Made by a program: the position numbers and the translations under genes. A stretch of 64,000 bases of DNA, taken from Pseudomonadota bacterium. Lineage in GTDB: Bacteria; Pseudomonadota; Alphaproteobacteria; Rhizobiales; Hyphomicrobiaceae. A model generated the notes under the pieces. That model made no database searches. It saw only the letters and a list, made by a program, of their open reading frames with translations, and had not been told where the DNA came from. Where the stretch lies: the NCBI GenBank assembly GCA_023412805.1, contig JAEZRM010000144.1, positions 82,366 to 146,365 of the forward strand. The letters run 5' to 3'. This document shows positions 51,133-60,286 of the stretch, piece after piece (within the stretch, counting starts at the first letter, position 1; every line of letters begins with the position of its first letter).

Positions 51133-52074
51133 ATGGGCGGCTATATTCTCCGGCGGGTTCTCTCCACATTGCCGGTGCTGGCAATCGTGGCGGTGCTCGT
51201 CTTCCTCATGCTACGGCTCACGCCGTCCGACCCGGCCGCTATTATCGCAGGCGACTACGCGAGCCCGGAGCAGATCGAAGGCATTCGTGAGCGCCTCGGC
51301 CTCAACGAGCCGATCCTCAAGCAGTTCGTCATCTGGATCGGCGGCGTGCTTCAGGGAGATTTCGGCGAGAGCTTCTTCTACAAGAAGCAGGTTGCCGAGC
51401 TCATTCGTGAGCGGCTCGAGCCGACGCTCTCGCTCTCGCTCGTCACGATCCTGCTCGTGGTGCTTGTTGCCGTGCCGCTCGGCGTCATCGCGGCACACAA
51501 TCATGGAACCTGGATCGACCGCTTCGTCATGGGCTTCTCGGTCCTTGGCTTCTCCATTCCAGTGTTCGTCGTCGGGTATATTCTCATCTACGTCTTCGCA
51601 GTCACGCTCGATTGGCTGCCCGTACAAGGCTATCAACGCATAGGCGACGGCGTCGGCGGGTGGCTGCTGAGATTGGTTCTGCCTGCGATGACGCTCTCGG
51701 TCGTATTCATCGCGTTCATCGCGCGCATGACGCGCACGAGCGTGCTCGAAGTGCTGAATGAGGACTATATCCGCACGGCTCGCGCCAAGGGACAGACGGA
51801 GATCAAGGTTCTTGTTCGCCACGCACTCGCCAATGCGGCGGTGCCGATCCTCACGATCATCGGCCTTACGGTCGCAATTCTGATCGGCGGCGTGGTGGTC
51901 ACCGAGTCGGTCTATACGCTGCCGGGCCTCGGCCTGCTTACGGTCGATGCCGTGCTCGCCCGCGACTATCCGACCATTCAGGCGGTCATCCTGCTCTTCT
52001 CGTTCGCCTATGTGCTCATCAACCTCCTGGTTGATGTCGCGTATACTTTCCTCGATCCCAGGATCCGTTATTGA
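51133..52074 (+). CDS. ABC transporter permease, DppB/OppB type
   Basis: A 313-residue inner-membrane subunit with six hydrophobic segments, starting MGGYILRRVLSTLPVLAIVAVLVFLMLRL, the common DppB opening. The EAA loop that contacts the ATPase is in EVLNEDYIRTARAKGQTEIKVLVRHALANAAVPILTIIG near residue 204-242. It overlaps the next permease by one base (TGATG), so the two are coupled. It forms a heterodimer with the DppC-like subunit. A GGAATTCC precedes the ATG, with weak ribosome-site similarity. Confidence 0.94.
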   Translation: MGGYILRRVLSTLPVLAIVAVLVFLMLRLTPSDPAAIIAGDYASPEQIEGIRERLGLNEPILKQFVIWIGGVLQGDFGESFFYKKQVAELIRERLEPTLSLSLVTILLVVLVAVPLGVIAAHNHGTWIDRFVMGFSVLGFSIPVFVVGYILIYVFAVTLDWLPVQGYQRIGDGVGGWLLRLVLPAMTLSVVFIAFIARMTRTSVLEVLNEDYIRTARAKGQTEIKVLVRHALANAAVPILTIIGLTVAILIGGVVVTESVYTLPGLGLLTVDAVLARDYPTIQAVILLFSFAYVLINLLVDVAYTFLDPRIRY

Positions 52075-52985
52075 TGGCTACCATTGACGCAGCCCCGCCG
52101 GTCCCCCGACGACGTTCCGTCTGGTCCACCGTGCTGCGCAACCCGAGCGTTGTTTTCGGCGGCTCGATTGCGCTGGTGATGTTGATCGTGGCCATTCTGG
52201 CGCCCGTGCTCGGCACGCGTGATCCTGCCGAGATCAACCCGTCCGCGCGCAATCAGAAGCCCGGCTATACAGCCACGGTTCGCGATGACGAAGGGAAGCG
52301 CATCCAGGTCAAGTATCACCTCGGCACCGACAGCCTCGGGCGTGACATCTACAGCCGCGTGGTCTATGGCGCGCGCGTGTCGTTGATCGTCGGCATCACC
52401 GTCGCGATCATCGCCGTATTCTTCGGTCTCATCATCGGGATGATCGCGGGCTACGTCCGCTGGCTCGACGGCATCATCATGCGCCTCATGGATGGCCTGA
52501 TGGCTATCCCCGAAATCCTGTTGGCGATCGCGCTGGTGTCGCTTTCGCGGGCCGGATTGCCCGCTGTCGTCATAGCGATCGTCATTCCGCAGATTCCGCG
52601 TGTCGTCCGACTGGTGCGCTCGGTGGTTCTTTCCATTCGCGAGGAGCCGTATGTGGAGAGCGCGATCACCGTTGGCACGCCGACGCCGACCTTGCTCTTC
52701 CGCCACGTGCTTCCGAATACGACGGCGCCGTTGATTGTGCAGGGCACGTTCATTTGTGCGAGCGCGATCCTTGTCGAGGCCATTCTCTCGTTCCTCGGTA
52801 TCGGCATTCCGCCGGAGGTGCCGACGTGGGGCAATATCATGGCCGAGGGGCGGACCTACTTCCGTATCCTTCCCCACAACATTCTGTACCCTGGAATCGC
52901 GCTCGCGCTCGCGGTGCTCGCGATCAACATGCTCGGCGACGGTCTGCGCGACACGCTCGATCCGCGCTTCGCCAAGAGGTTCTGA
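52074..52985 (+). CDS. ABC transporter permease, DppC/OppC type
   Basis: The 303-residue partner permease. The N-terminal cytoplasmic stretch with PRRRSVWSTVLRNPSVVFGG is typical of DppC. It has six hydrophobic segments; the EAA loop is in YVESAITVGTPTPTLLFRHVLPNTTAPLIVQG near 194-225. The segment LGTDSLGRDIYSRVVYGARVSL near residue 83 is strongly conserved in the family. Its ATG overlaps the upstream stop (TGATG at 52072-52076); a TTG three bases earlier is an alternative. The ATPase gene begins seven bases after its stop. Confidence 0.94.
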   Translation: MATIDAAPPVPRRRSVWSTVLRNPSVVFGGSIALVMLIVAILAPVLGTRDPAEINPSARNQKPGYTATVRDDEGKRIQVKYHLGTDSLGRDIYSRVVYGARVSLIVGITVAIIAVFFGLIIGMIAGYVRWLDGIIMRLMDGLMAIPEILLAIALVSLSRAGLPAVVIAIVIPQIPRVVRLVRSVVLSIREEPYVESAITVGTPTPTLLFRHVLPNTTAPLIVQGTFICASAILVEAILSFLGIGIPPEVPTWGNIMAEGRTYFRILPHNILYPGIALALAVLAINMLGDGLRDTLDPRFAKRF

Positions 52986-52991
52986 GCAGCC

Positions 52992-54635
52992 ATGCAAGAA
53001 GCTCTCACTGGCGCAACTGAGCCCGTACTTTCCGTGCGAAATCTCACGGTGCGTCTGCCGCGCGGCGCGGATCGCGAAAATGCGATTCAGGACATCAGCT
53101 TCGATATCGGCCCGCGCGAGATCGTGTGCATTGTCGGCGAGTCGGGCTCGGGAAAATCGGTAACTGCGCAGGCTGTCATGGGCCTGCTGCCGAAGCGCGA
53201 CCTCGTCGTCACCGGAGGAGAAACCTTCCTTCAGGGCGAGGATACGACGAAGGCGACGATGCACCGGCTGCGTGAGCTTCGCGGCACGCGCATGGGCATG
53301 ATCTTCCAGGAGCCCATGACCGCGCTCAATCCCGTTCAGCGGGTCGGCCAGCAGATCGCCGAGGTGCTCGAGATCCACACCGATCTTCCGACTGCCGAGC
53401 AGCGCAAGCGCGTGCTCGAGATCATGCACGCGGTCAAGCTTCCCGATCCGGAGCTCATGATCGACGCCTATCCGCATCAGCTCTCCGGCGGCCAGCGCCA
53501 GCGCATCATGATTGCGGCGGCTCTTATCCTCGATCCGGCACTGCTGATCGCCGACGAGCCGACAACCGCTCTCGATGTGACCACGCAGGCGCAGATCCTG
53601 AAGCTCGTCAAGGAAATGCAGTCGCGTCGCAATACCGGCGTGATGTTCATCACGCACGACTTCGGTGTCGTGTCCGAGATCGCCGACCGCGTGGTCGTCA
53701 TGCAGCGCGGCCGCGTCGTCGAGCAGGGTACGCGTGACGAGGTGCTGCGGAACCCGCGCGAGGCCTATACCAAAATGCTGGTGGCGGCCGTGCCGAGCCT
53801 CGTGCCGCCCAAGCGCGCGCCCGTCGAGGGCAAGCTCGCGCTGGAAGCCAAGAAGCTCTCGAAGGTCTACGGCCAGCGGACGTTCCTCAATCGCAATGCG
53901 CGCATCGTCAAGGCCGCGCAGGACGTGAATTTTCACATCCGCAAGGGCGAGACGCTTGGCATCGTCGGCGAGTCGGGCTCCGGCAAGACGACCGTCGCGC
54001 GCTGCATCGCCCGGTTGATCGAGCCCACGGATGGCGAAATCCTCATCGAGGGGGCCAACGTCGCGCACCTGCCCGAGCGCGATCTCAGGCCCTACCGCCG
54101 CGATATCCAGATCGTCTTCCAGGATCCTTATCGCTCTCTCAATCCGCGCCGTACTGTCGGGCAGTCGATCATCGAGGGGCCGATCAACTTCGGAATGACG
54201 TACGAGAAGGCGCAGGAGAAGGCGCGTGAGCTGATGGGGCTCGTCGGCCTTTCGCCGGACGCACTCGATCGCTATCCGCATCAGTTCTCTGGCGGCCAGC
54301 GCCAACGCATCTGCATTGCACGCGCGCTGGCCATGGGGCCGACGCTGCTGATCGCGGACGAGGCCGTGTCCGCGCTCGACGTTTCCGTACAAGCGCAGGT
54401 GCTGGAGCTGCTCGACAACATTCGCAAGCAATTCGATCTCGCGGTGCTTTTCATCACGCACGATCTGCGCGTTGCGGCCCAGATCTGTGATCGCATCGCC
54501 GTCATGAAGAACGGCGTTGTCGTCGAGCATGGGACGACGACCGAGGTCTTCCGCAATCCGCAGCATGAGTACACCAAGGCGCTGTTCGAAGCGGCGCCAG
54601 GACGCGATTTCGGCGTGCAGCAGCCGGTCGCCTGA
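52992..54635 (+). CDS. ABC transporter ATPase, fused DppD-DppF type
   Basis: A 547-residue protein with two complete nucleotide-binding domains in one chain. Domain one: Walker A GESGSGKS at 49-56, signature LSGGQRQR near 163, Walker B LLIADEPTTALD near 184. Domain two: Walker A GESGSGKT near 327-334, signature FSGGQRQR near 431, Walker B LLIADEAVSALD near 452. The second Walker B has Glu-Ala in place of Glu-Pro. Each domain is followed by the oligopeptide-type C-terminal extension (RNPREAYTKMLVAAVPSLVPP after the first). The fusion replaces separate DppD and DppF and powers the transporter above. Confidence 0.94.
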   Translation: MQEALTGATEPVLSVRNLTVRLPRGADRENAIQDISFDIGPREIVCIVGESGSGKSVTAQAVMGLLPKRDLVVTGGETFLQGEDTTKATMHRLRELRGTRMGMIFQEPMTALNPVQRVGQQIAEVLEIHTDLPTAEQRKRVLEIMHAVKLPDPELMIDAYPHQLSGGQRQRIMIAAALILDPALLIADEPTTALDVTTQAQILKLVKEMQSRRNTGVMFITHDFGVVSEIADRVVVMQRGRVVEQGTRDEVLRNPREAYTKMLVAAVPSLVPPKRAPVEGKLALEAKKLSKVYGQRTFLNRNARIVKAAQDVNFHIRKGETLGIVGESGSGKTTVARCIARLIEPTDGEILIEGANVAHLPERDLRPYRRDIQIVFQDPYRSLNPRRTVGQSIIEGPINFGMTYEKAQEKARELMGLVGLSPDALDRYPHQFSGGQRQRICIARALAMGPTLLIADEAVSALDVSVQAQVLELLDNIRKQFDLAVLFITHDLRVAAQICDRIAVMKNGVVVEHGTTTEVFRNPQHEYTKALFEAAPGRDFGVQQPVA

Positions 54636-54736
54636 GTTGAGCCATTCCGCACTGCAATCGAGCGCGCTTAGTGCTTGACCCTCGCCACTCGACCGGCAAA
54701 CGATGCTGCCGGGGTTGAGCGGGATGGGGGATCAGC

Positions 54737-56107
54737 ATGGACAGCGTATTGGCCGCCGCGGCCGATCGGCCGGCCAAGTCGACGATGGAGACTGCAGCGG
54801 TAACGGAGCAGCATCCGCTCGTCATAACCGTCCATGGCACCTTCGCGGCTGATCCGAGCGATGACGGTGAGCAGTGGTGGCAGCGCGGTTCCGCATTTAT
54901 GTCCGCGCTGGCCGAGCGCCTCGTCGACAAGGGTGTTCCGGGGATTGCCGTGCAGCCTTTTCATTGGTCGGGTCTCAATTCCGATCAGGCGCGCCTGCGT
55001 GCGGCCTCAGCCCTCGCCGGCACACTGGCTACCGCAAAGAAGACTGGCCGGCCGGTTGCGGTGATCGCCCATAGCCACGGCGGCAATGTTCTCATGGAAG
55101 CGCTTGTCCAGCGCCGAACGCGGCGGCCCCTTGCGGCGGTGCTCACACTCGGGACGCCGTTCTTCAAACGTCGGCTCAAGCCGCTACCGACGTTGATCGC
55201 CCTTTTCAAGGTTCTGCTCGGCCTCGCAGTGGCGCCGGCCATGCTGATGTACGCTTGGATGGCGCTACCCACCGCGCTCGACGGTAGTCGCATAGAACTC
55301 ATCGTGCTGCCGCTCCTCATACTCGGTTTCGTCATGTGGGCGTTCTACTCGGGAGCGCGGGCTCTCGTGCGTCAGCGGCGTGCCCGGCAGCGTGCGCGGA
55401 TGGCCGTCGATCCCCCGCGGTGGCTCGTCATTCAGAGTCCGCGGGACGAGGCCATGCGTCTGCTCGAGTCAGCCGTTGCGGTGAAGCCTGTCTTTGTTTC
55501 ACGTACCTCCGCACACGGTCAGTGGGTGCGCTTCGGCACCGTGGCCGGCGTTTTTGGCACGCTCGCATTCCTGTTTCTCACCGCCTCCTATTTTCTCAGT
55601 CCTATCATCGAGAAGATCGGCAAGCGCGACTTCGGCACCGGCATCATCGCCGATTTCACCTTCCTGCTTGTGATACCCGTGGTGTTTGCGCTCATTTACG
55701 GCGCGATACGTTTGTTTTCATGGATTGCCGGGGCCCGCTTGCTGGCGTCCATGCTCAACGTGTCGATTCACGGGGGCATCGTTGGTGCGGCCTATGGTGG
55801 CGACGATGTCTATGCCCTGACAGGTGTCGAGCGCACGCCGCCCTACCTGCCCGGCGTGCAGGAAAAGCGCGTTTCAGCGGCGACACTGGGTGGGATCGAC
55901 GACAACGCGATTATCGAGGCGGCGCGAGAGTTCTATTCCGAAATTGTCGCGGAAGAGGTCGCGGAAATGACGTTCGCTGATCCGGACCTTCTCATGAAGC
56001 GCATGACGGATGCGCTCTATCACAACGCTTACATGCGTGACGGCGATATCGTCGAAGCTGTGGCGGATCACCTCGCGCAAAACGTCCGAAACTGGCCGCC
56101 TCGCTAA
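54737..56107 (+). CDS. Membrane-anchored alpha/beta hydrolase-like protein
   Basis: A 456-residue protein of no family I can name. Residues 28-140 look like an alpha/beta hydrolase: TVHGTFAAD near 31 (oxyanion region), FHWSGLNSD near 75, and AHSHGGNVLM at 111-120, with Ser113 the likely nucleophile. After that come four hydrophobic segments, about 152-175, 187-206, 270-290 and 303-325. The C-terminal cytoplasmic part holds a conserved-looking region (GGDDVYALTGVERTPPYLPGV near 354). Ser113 with a downstream acidic and His residue cannot be fixed. It follows the ABC genes by about 100 bases and may be independent. Confidence 0.7.
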   Translation: MDSVLAAAADRPAKSTMETAAVTEQHPLVITVHGTFAADPSDDGEQWWQRGSAFMSALAERLVDKGVPGIAVQPFHWSGLNSDQARLRAASALAGTLATAKKTGRPVAVIAHSHGGNVLMEALVQRRTRRPLAAVLTLGTPFFKRRLKPLPTLIALFKVLLGLAVAPAMLMYAWMALPTALDGSRIELIVLPLLILGFVMWAFYSGARALVRQRRARQRARMAVDPPRWLVIQSPRDEAMRLLESAVAVKPVFVSRTSAHGQWVRFGTVAGVFGTLAFLFLTASYFLSPIIEKIGKRDFGTGIIADFTFLLVIPVVFALIYGAIRLFSWIAGARLLASMLNVSIHGGIVGAAYGGDDVYALTGVERTPPYLPGVQEKRVSAATLGGIDDNAIIEAAREFYSEIVAEEVAEMTFADPDLLMKRMTDALYHNAYMRDGDIVEAVADHLAQNVRNWPPR

Positions 56108-56110
56108 GGT

Positions 56111-56356
56111 TCAGCCCCCGGCGATCTGCGGCAGGATGTGAACTTCGGAGTCGGGGCTGATCGGCTCGAGCAGCGCATCCTGATAGATCTGCCCGTCGAT
56201 GGCGACGGCGAGGCCCTCTTCGAGGTGAGGCACCAGCTCGGGAAATTTCTCGCCGAGCTTGCGAAAGAGCTGACGGATCGTGCTGGCGTCGATATCGAAC
56301 TCCGTCACGTCGCCGGTGTATTGGCGCAGGTTACCGATCAGCGTGACGTGGGCCAT
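56111..56356 (-). CDS. MoaD/ThiS-family beta-grasp sulfur carrier
   Basis: An 81-residue ubiquitin-like protein ending IAGG, the di-glycine C terminus that takes a thiocarboxylate in sulfur carriers. Segments VTLIGNLRQYTG at the start, FRKLGEKFPELVPHL near 31 and SEVHILPQIAGG at the end fit MoaD/ThiS. It lies downstream of the molybdenum hydroxylase large subunit in the same direction, behind a strong intergenic hairpin, so a role in its cofactor is inferred. A dedicated enzyme-specific carrier is one option; a general MoaD is another. Reads TACATCC-ATG with GGGAG in front. Confidence 0.88.
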   Translation of the reverse strand: MAHVTLIGNLRQYTGDVTEFDIDASTIRQLFRKLGEKFPELVPHLEEGLAVAIDGQIYQDALLEPISPDSEVHILPQIAGG

Positions 56357-56377
56357 GGATGTACTCCCTTCCTAATT

Positions 56378-56408
56378 CATCGGGCCCGCACGAGGTGCAG
56401 GCCCGATG
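56378..56408 (-). terminator. Intercistronic hairpin between molybdenum subunit and MoaD-like gene
   Basis: On the minus strand a 14-base-pair stem with a CTC triloop: outer arms CATCGGGCC and GGCCCGATG, then a U-G wobble, then inner arms GCAC and GTGC. No T-run follows. It may reduce read-through from the upstream operon or stabilise that mRNA. Confidence 0.6.
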
Positions 56409-56440
56409 TTGTTCTCAACGTACCAGCCGCCGTGCGTGTA

Positions 56441-58720
56441 TCACGCCTTGCCCGCTGCCTTCATGGCCTTCAGCACCTTCGGCGGCGACATAGGCAGCTC
56501 GAAGAAGCGAACGCCCGACGAACGGCGAACCGAAGCACCGATCGCTGCCATCGGTGGTACGATCGGCGTCTCGCCGATGCCGCGCACGCCATAGGGGTGA
56601 CGCGGGTTCGGCACCTCGACGATGATCGTGTCGATCATCGGCAGGTCGGATGCGACAGGCACGCGGTAGTCGAGGAAGCCAGCGTTCTGCAGCTTACCGT
56701 CGGCGCCGTAGATGTACTCCTCGTTGAGCGCCCAGCCGATGCCCTGCACGGCGCCGCCCTGATACTGGCCCTCCACGTACGCAGGATGGATCGCCTTCCC
56801 GGCATCCTGGATGGCCGTGTAGCGCGTGACCGTGACCTTGCCCGTGCCAGGGTCGACCTCGGTGTCGGCGATGTGCACGCCGAAGCTCGGGGCTGCACCC
56901 TGCGCGCTGATCGCCGCGTAGCCGACGATGGCGCCGCCGGTCTTACCGGCCACCTTCGCGATGTCGCTTAGTGACATCGGCTGATGTTTGCCGGCGTTTT
57001 CGCCTGCGGGCCGGAACATGCCGTCCTCGAAGGCGACCGCTTCCTCGGGAATGTCCCAAAGCTTTGCGGCGCGTCCGCTTGCCTGTTTCACGATCGAGCG
57101 CGCGGCCTCGACGGTTGCCATGCCGCTCGAGAAGGTCGAACGGCTGCCACCCGTGAGGAAGTTGTACCCGAGCGAACTCGTGTCCGCGATGATCGGGCGG
57201 ATCTTGTGAACGTCGACCTTCAGCTCTTCCGCCGCCATCATGCAGAGGGAGGCGCGCAGGCCGCCGATGTCCGGCGTACCGGCCATGAGCGTCAGCGTGC
57301 CGTCCTCGTTGAGCTGGAGCGACACGGTCGTTTCGCCGCCGATGTTGAACCAGAACCCGGCCGAAAGTCCGCGTCCCTGGTTCGGGCCGAGTGGCGCCTT
57401 CCAGTGATCGCTTTCCTTGGCGGCCTCCAGACACTCGATGAGGCCGACGGGGCCGAATTTTGGACCGTAGGCCGCGCGCGTGCCTTCCTTCGCGGCGTTC
57501 TTCAAGCGAAGCTCGATCGGGTCGATGCCGAGCTTCTCGGCGATCTCGTCGACGAGGCTCTCGACGCCGTATGTGGAGATCGGGCCGCCTGGCGCGCGAT
57601 AGGCTGCGACCTTGGGCCTGTTCGACACCACGTCGTAGCCGACGACCTTGACGTTCTCCAGGTCGTAGTTGGCGAAAGCGCACATGCATGCGGGCTGCAC
57701 GGGGCTGCCCTGGAACGCGCCTGCCTGCAGGGTGATCTCGGCCTCGGCAGCCGTGATGGTGCCGTCCTTCTTCACGCCCATCTTGACTTTGACAGTGCCG
57801 CCGGAAGTCGGCCCGCTGGCCTTGAAGACTTCCTCGCGGCTCATGACCATTTTCACCGGACGGCGCGACTTCTTCGAGAGAGCCAGCGCCAGCGGCTCGA
57901 GATAGACGACCGTCTTGCCGCCGAAGCCACCGCCGATCTCCGAGGAGGTCACGCGGATCTTACCGATTTCCCAGTCCAACAGCTTCGCGCAGTAGGCGCG
58001 CACGACCCAGTGACCCTGAGTGGTCACCCAGAGCTCGGCCGAGCCGTCTTCCGAAGCAGACGCGAGGCAGGCGTGCGGCTCGATATAGCCCTGATGTACA
58101 GCCTTGGTCTTGAACTCGCGCTCGAACACGTGGTCCGCGGCAGCGAAGCCTTTGCCGATATCGCCGAGATTGAACTCGACCCGTTTGGAGATGTTCGAGG
58201 CTTTGGTCGGCGCCGGCGTGACGCCGGTAGTGATCATGTCCTCATGCAGGATCGGCGCGCCGGGCTGAATAGCCTCGATCTCGTCGATGACGTGGGGCAG
58301 CACTTCGTACTCGACCTTGATGGCATCGAGCGCGGCAAGCGCGGCCTTTTCGTTGAGGGCGGCGACGGCGGCCACCGCGTGACCCTCATAGAGCACCTTC
58401 TCGCGTGCCATGACGTTGCACGTCATGTCGCGATAGTTGACGACACCCTCGCCCGCCGGAATGAACTCGGACGGCTGCTCGGGGAAGTCCTTGGAGGTGA
58501 CGACGGCCTTCACGCCGGGCAGCTCCAAGGCTTTCGAAACGTCGATCGACTTGATGCGCGCGTGCGCGTGCGGCGAGCGCAGGACCTTGCCGACGAGCTG
58601 GCCGGCCATCTTGAGGTCGGCACCGTACTTGGCGCGGCCGGTAACCTTGTCGACGCCATCCGGGCGGATCGGACGGGTGCCAACGACATCGAACTGGGGC
58701 TTCTTGACACGCTCTTGCAT
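56441..58720 (-). CDS. Xanthine dehydrogenase-family protein, molybdopterin-binding subunit
   Basis: Catalytic subunit of a molybdenum hydroxylase. 759 residues. The N-terminal (a/b-hammerhead) domain covers about 1-140 with DKVTGRAKYGADLKMAGQLVGKVLRSPHAHA, then the molybdopterin part: SSEIGGGFGGKTVVYLEP near residue 260, VAAYRAPGGPISTYGVESLVDE near 372, QGRGLSAGFWF near 455, and the catalytic Glu in VRGIGETPIVPP near 717. These motifs fit the CO-dehydrogenase/hydroxybenzoyl-CoA-reductase branch. I see no active-site AYRCSFR motif, so CO dehydrogenase itself is unlikely. It is the third gene of the FAD, FeS, Mo order. Substrate unknown. Confidence 0.9.
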   Translation of the reverse strand: MQERVKKPQFDVVGTRPIRPDGVDKVTGRAKYGADLKMAGQLVGKVLRSPHAHARIKSIDVSKALELPGVKAVVTSKDFPEQPSEFIPAGEGVVNYRDMTCNVMAREKVLYEGHAVAAVAALNEKAALAALDAIKVEYEVLPHVIDEIEAIQPGAPILHEDMITTGVTPAPTKASNISKRVEFNLGDIGKGFAAADHVFEREFKTKAVHQGYIEPHACLASASEDGSAELWVTTQGHWVVRAYCAKLLDWEIGKIRVTSSEIGGGFGGKTVVYLEPLALALSKKSRRPVKMVMSREEVFKASGPTSGGTVKVKMGVKKDGTITAAEAEITLQAGAFQGSPVQPACMCAFANYDLENVKVVGYDVVSNRPKVAAYRAPGGPISTYGVESLVDEIAEKLGIDPIELRLKNAAKEGTRAAYGPKFGPVGLIECLEAAKESDHWKAPLGPNQGRGLSAGFWFNIGGETTVSLQLNEDGTLTLMAGTPDIGGLRASLCMMAAEELKVDVHKIRPIIADTSSLGYNFLTGGSRSTFSSGMATVEAARSIVKQASGRAAKLWDIPEEAVAFEDGMFRPAGENAGKHQPMSLSDIAKVAGKTGGAIVGYAAISAQGAAPSFGVHIADTEVDPGTGKVTVTRYTAIQDAGKAIHPAYVEGQYQGGAVQGIGWALNEEYIYGADGKLQNAGFLDYRVPVASDLPMIDTIIVEVPNPRHPYGVRGIGETPIVPPMAAIGASVRRSSGVRFFELPMSPPKVLKAMKAAGKA

Positions 58721-58722
58721 GA

Positions 58723-59199
58723 TCAGGCTCCTCTCATCTCGGCGGCGGCGTCCATGACGGCGCGTACGATCTTGTCATAACCCGTGCACCGGCAGAGATT
58801 GCCGGCGAGCCAGTAGCGGACCTGGGTTTCGGTGGGGTCGGGGTTCTTGGCGAGAAGCGCCTTGGCGGCGACGAGCACGCCGGGCGTACAGATCCCGCAT
58901 TGCAAGGCTGCATGTTCCAGGAACTTCCGCTGCAGCGGATGCAGCTCTTCGCCCTGGGCCATACCCTCGATGGTCTCGACCTTCTTGCCCTCGGCTTCGA
59001 CGCCGAGCACGAGGCACGAGCAGACGAGGCGCCCATCAAGGAGCACGCTGCAGGCGCCGCAGTCACCGGAAGAACAGCCTTCCTTCGCGCCGATGAGATC
59101 GAGTTCGTCGCGCAGGCAGTCGAGCAAGGACTGCTCGCTCTCGCAGAGATACTCGACCGGGTCACCGTTGACGGTGGTCGTTACGTGATGCTTGGCCAT
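58723..59199 (-). CDS. Xanthine dehydrogenase-family protein, 2Fe-2S subunit
   Basis: The 158-residue iron-sulfur subunit. The N-terminal plant-ferredoxin-like cluster ligands are in CSSGDCGACSVLLDGRLVCSC (about residues 42-62). The C-terminal cluster lies in QCGICTPG near 101 and LAGNLCRCTGYDKI near 133. Both 2Fe-2S sites are complete. The ATG at 59199 comes one base after the FAD gene's stop, with AAAGG in front; the start at 59217 overlaps the FAD gene and is less likely. The molybdenum subunit begins two bases after its stop. Confidence 0.94.
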   Translation of the reverse strand: MAKHHVTTTVNGDPVEYLCESEQSLLDCLRDELDLIGAKEGCSSGDCGACSVLLDGRLVCSCLVLGVEAEGKKVETIEGMAQGEELHPLQRKFLEHAALQCGICTPGVLVAAKALLAKNPDPTETQVRYWLAGNLCRCTGYDKIVRAVMDAAAEMRGA

Positions 59200-59200
59200 C

Positions 59201-60055
59201 TCAAACCTTTCTTGCACGCTCGAGCGCGATCTTCGCGGTCCTCACGGCGAGGGTGCCGGCGACATCAATGCGGAACTCAACAGTACCGCGCTTATCGTCG
59301 ATCGGCTTGCAAGCTGCGCGAGCAGCTGCCTCCAGCTTGGCGAGGGCCGCATCATCGACCTTCGTGCCGATGAGTGCCTTGCCTGCATCCTCGACCAGCA
59401 GCGGGCGCGCCGCCACGGCACCGAGCGACACGCGGGCTGCCGTGCAGGTTCCGCTATCATCGAGCGCCAGAGCAACGCCGCAGCCGACGACCGCAATGTC
59501 CATCTCCGTGCGCGGGATGAAGCGCAGGTAAGCATCGCCACCATGCTTCGGTCGGTTCGGAATCTTGAACGAGATGATGAACTCGCCTGCGGTCAGCGCC
59601 AGCTTGCGCGGGGCGAGCATGATGTCCGCGACCGGCAGCGTGCGCGTTCCCTTGGGTCCGGCGATGGTGGCGACGGCGCCCGCCGCGATCATGCCCGGCA
59701 CACTGTCGGCGGCCGGTGAGCCGTTGCACAGGTTGCCGCCGAGCGAGGCCCGGCCCTGAACCTGCGTCGAGCCGATCAGATTGGCGCCCTCGACCAGTCC
59801 AGGCCAATCCTTGGAGAGTGTCGGATGCTCCTTGAGCTCGGCGCCGGTGACGGCTGAGCCGATCGTGTAGCCGCTGGCATCCTTGGTGATCTTGCGGGTC
59901 GCGTCGATGCCCTTGATGTCCACGACTACGTCGGGACTCAGGACGCGAGCCTTCATTTGCACCAGCAGATCGGTGCCCCCGGCGAGGACCCGCGCCCCCT
60001 GGCCGGCAAGGAGGGCTGTCGCCGCCTCGACCGTCGTCGGTTTCTCATATCTCAT
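59201..60055 (-). CDS. Xanthine dehydrogenase-family protein, FAD-binding subunit
   Basis: The 284-residue flavin subunit that passes electrons out. The FAD-binding signature AGGTDLLVQMK is near residue 26, ITKDASGYTIGSAVTGAEL near 54, and the second FAD motif GSTQVQGRASLGGNLCNGSPAADSVP near 95. It is the first gene of the operon; the ATG at 60055 starts the conserved MRYEKPTTVEAATALLAG stretch and fits the family length. The upstream frame continues to 60241 but contains no signature. No regulator lies next to it. Confidence 0.94.
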   Translation of the reverse strand: MRYEKPTTVEAATALLAGQGARVLAGGTDLLVQMKARVLSPDVVVDIKGIDATRKITKDASGYTIGSAVTGAELKEHPTLSKDWPGLVEGANLIGSTQVQGRASLGGNLCNGSPAADSVPGMIAAGAVATIAGPKGTRTLPVADIMLAPRKLALTAGEFIISFKIPNRPKHGGDAYLRFIPRTEMDIAVVGCGVALALDDSGTCTAARVSLGAVAARPLLVEDAGKALIGTKVDDAALAKLEAAARAACKPIDDKRGTVEFRIDVAGTLAVRTAKIALERARKV

Positions 60056-60286
60056 GCCGTATTTGCCTCGTGCGTTCGCTCGCCTGAAAACTGATCCTGA
60101 GTTGAATTTTGCCGCCGCGCGAATTCGTGCCGGCCGCAAAGAACTCTTGCCCGGCAGCCGACGCAGCGTGTGCGCAGGTACCCCACCATTCCAACCCAGC
60201 GGGCCCCAGCTTGGCAAGGGCCGATGTAACAACGGAGGCATGCCCGCCGCTCACTTCAGTGGGAGGAGAGTTCGAAAATGCGGGGC

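Noticed and set aside
52068..54566. 832-residue open frame on the minus strand
   Set aside because: It is antisense to a permease and the fused ATPase, both unmistakable families, and its product is rich in His, Arg and Asp as expected from the complement of GC-rich codons.
56984..58780. 598-residue open frame on the plus strand
   Set aside because: Antisense to the molybdenum-subunit gene; no motif or ribosome site, and the composition is that of a codon shadow.
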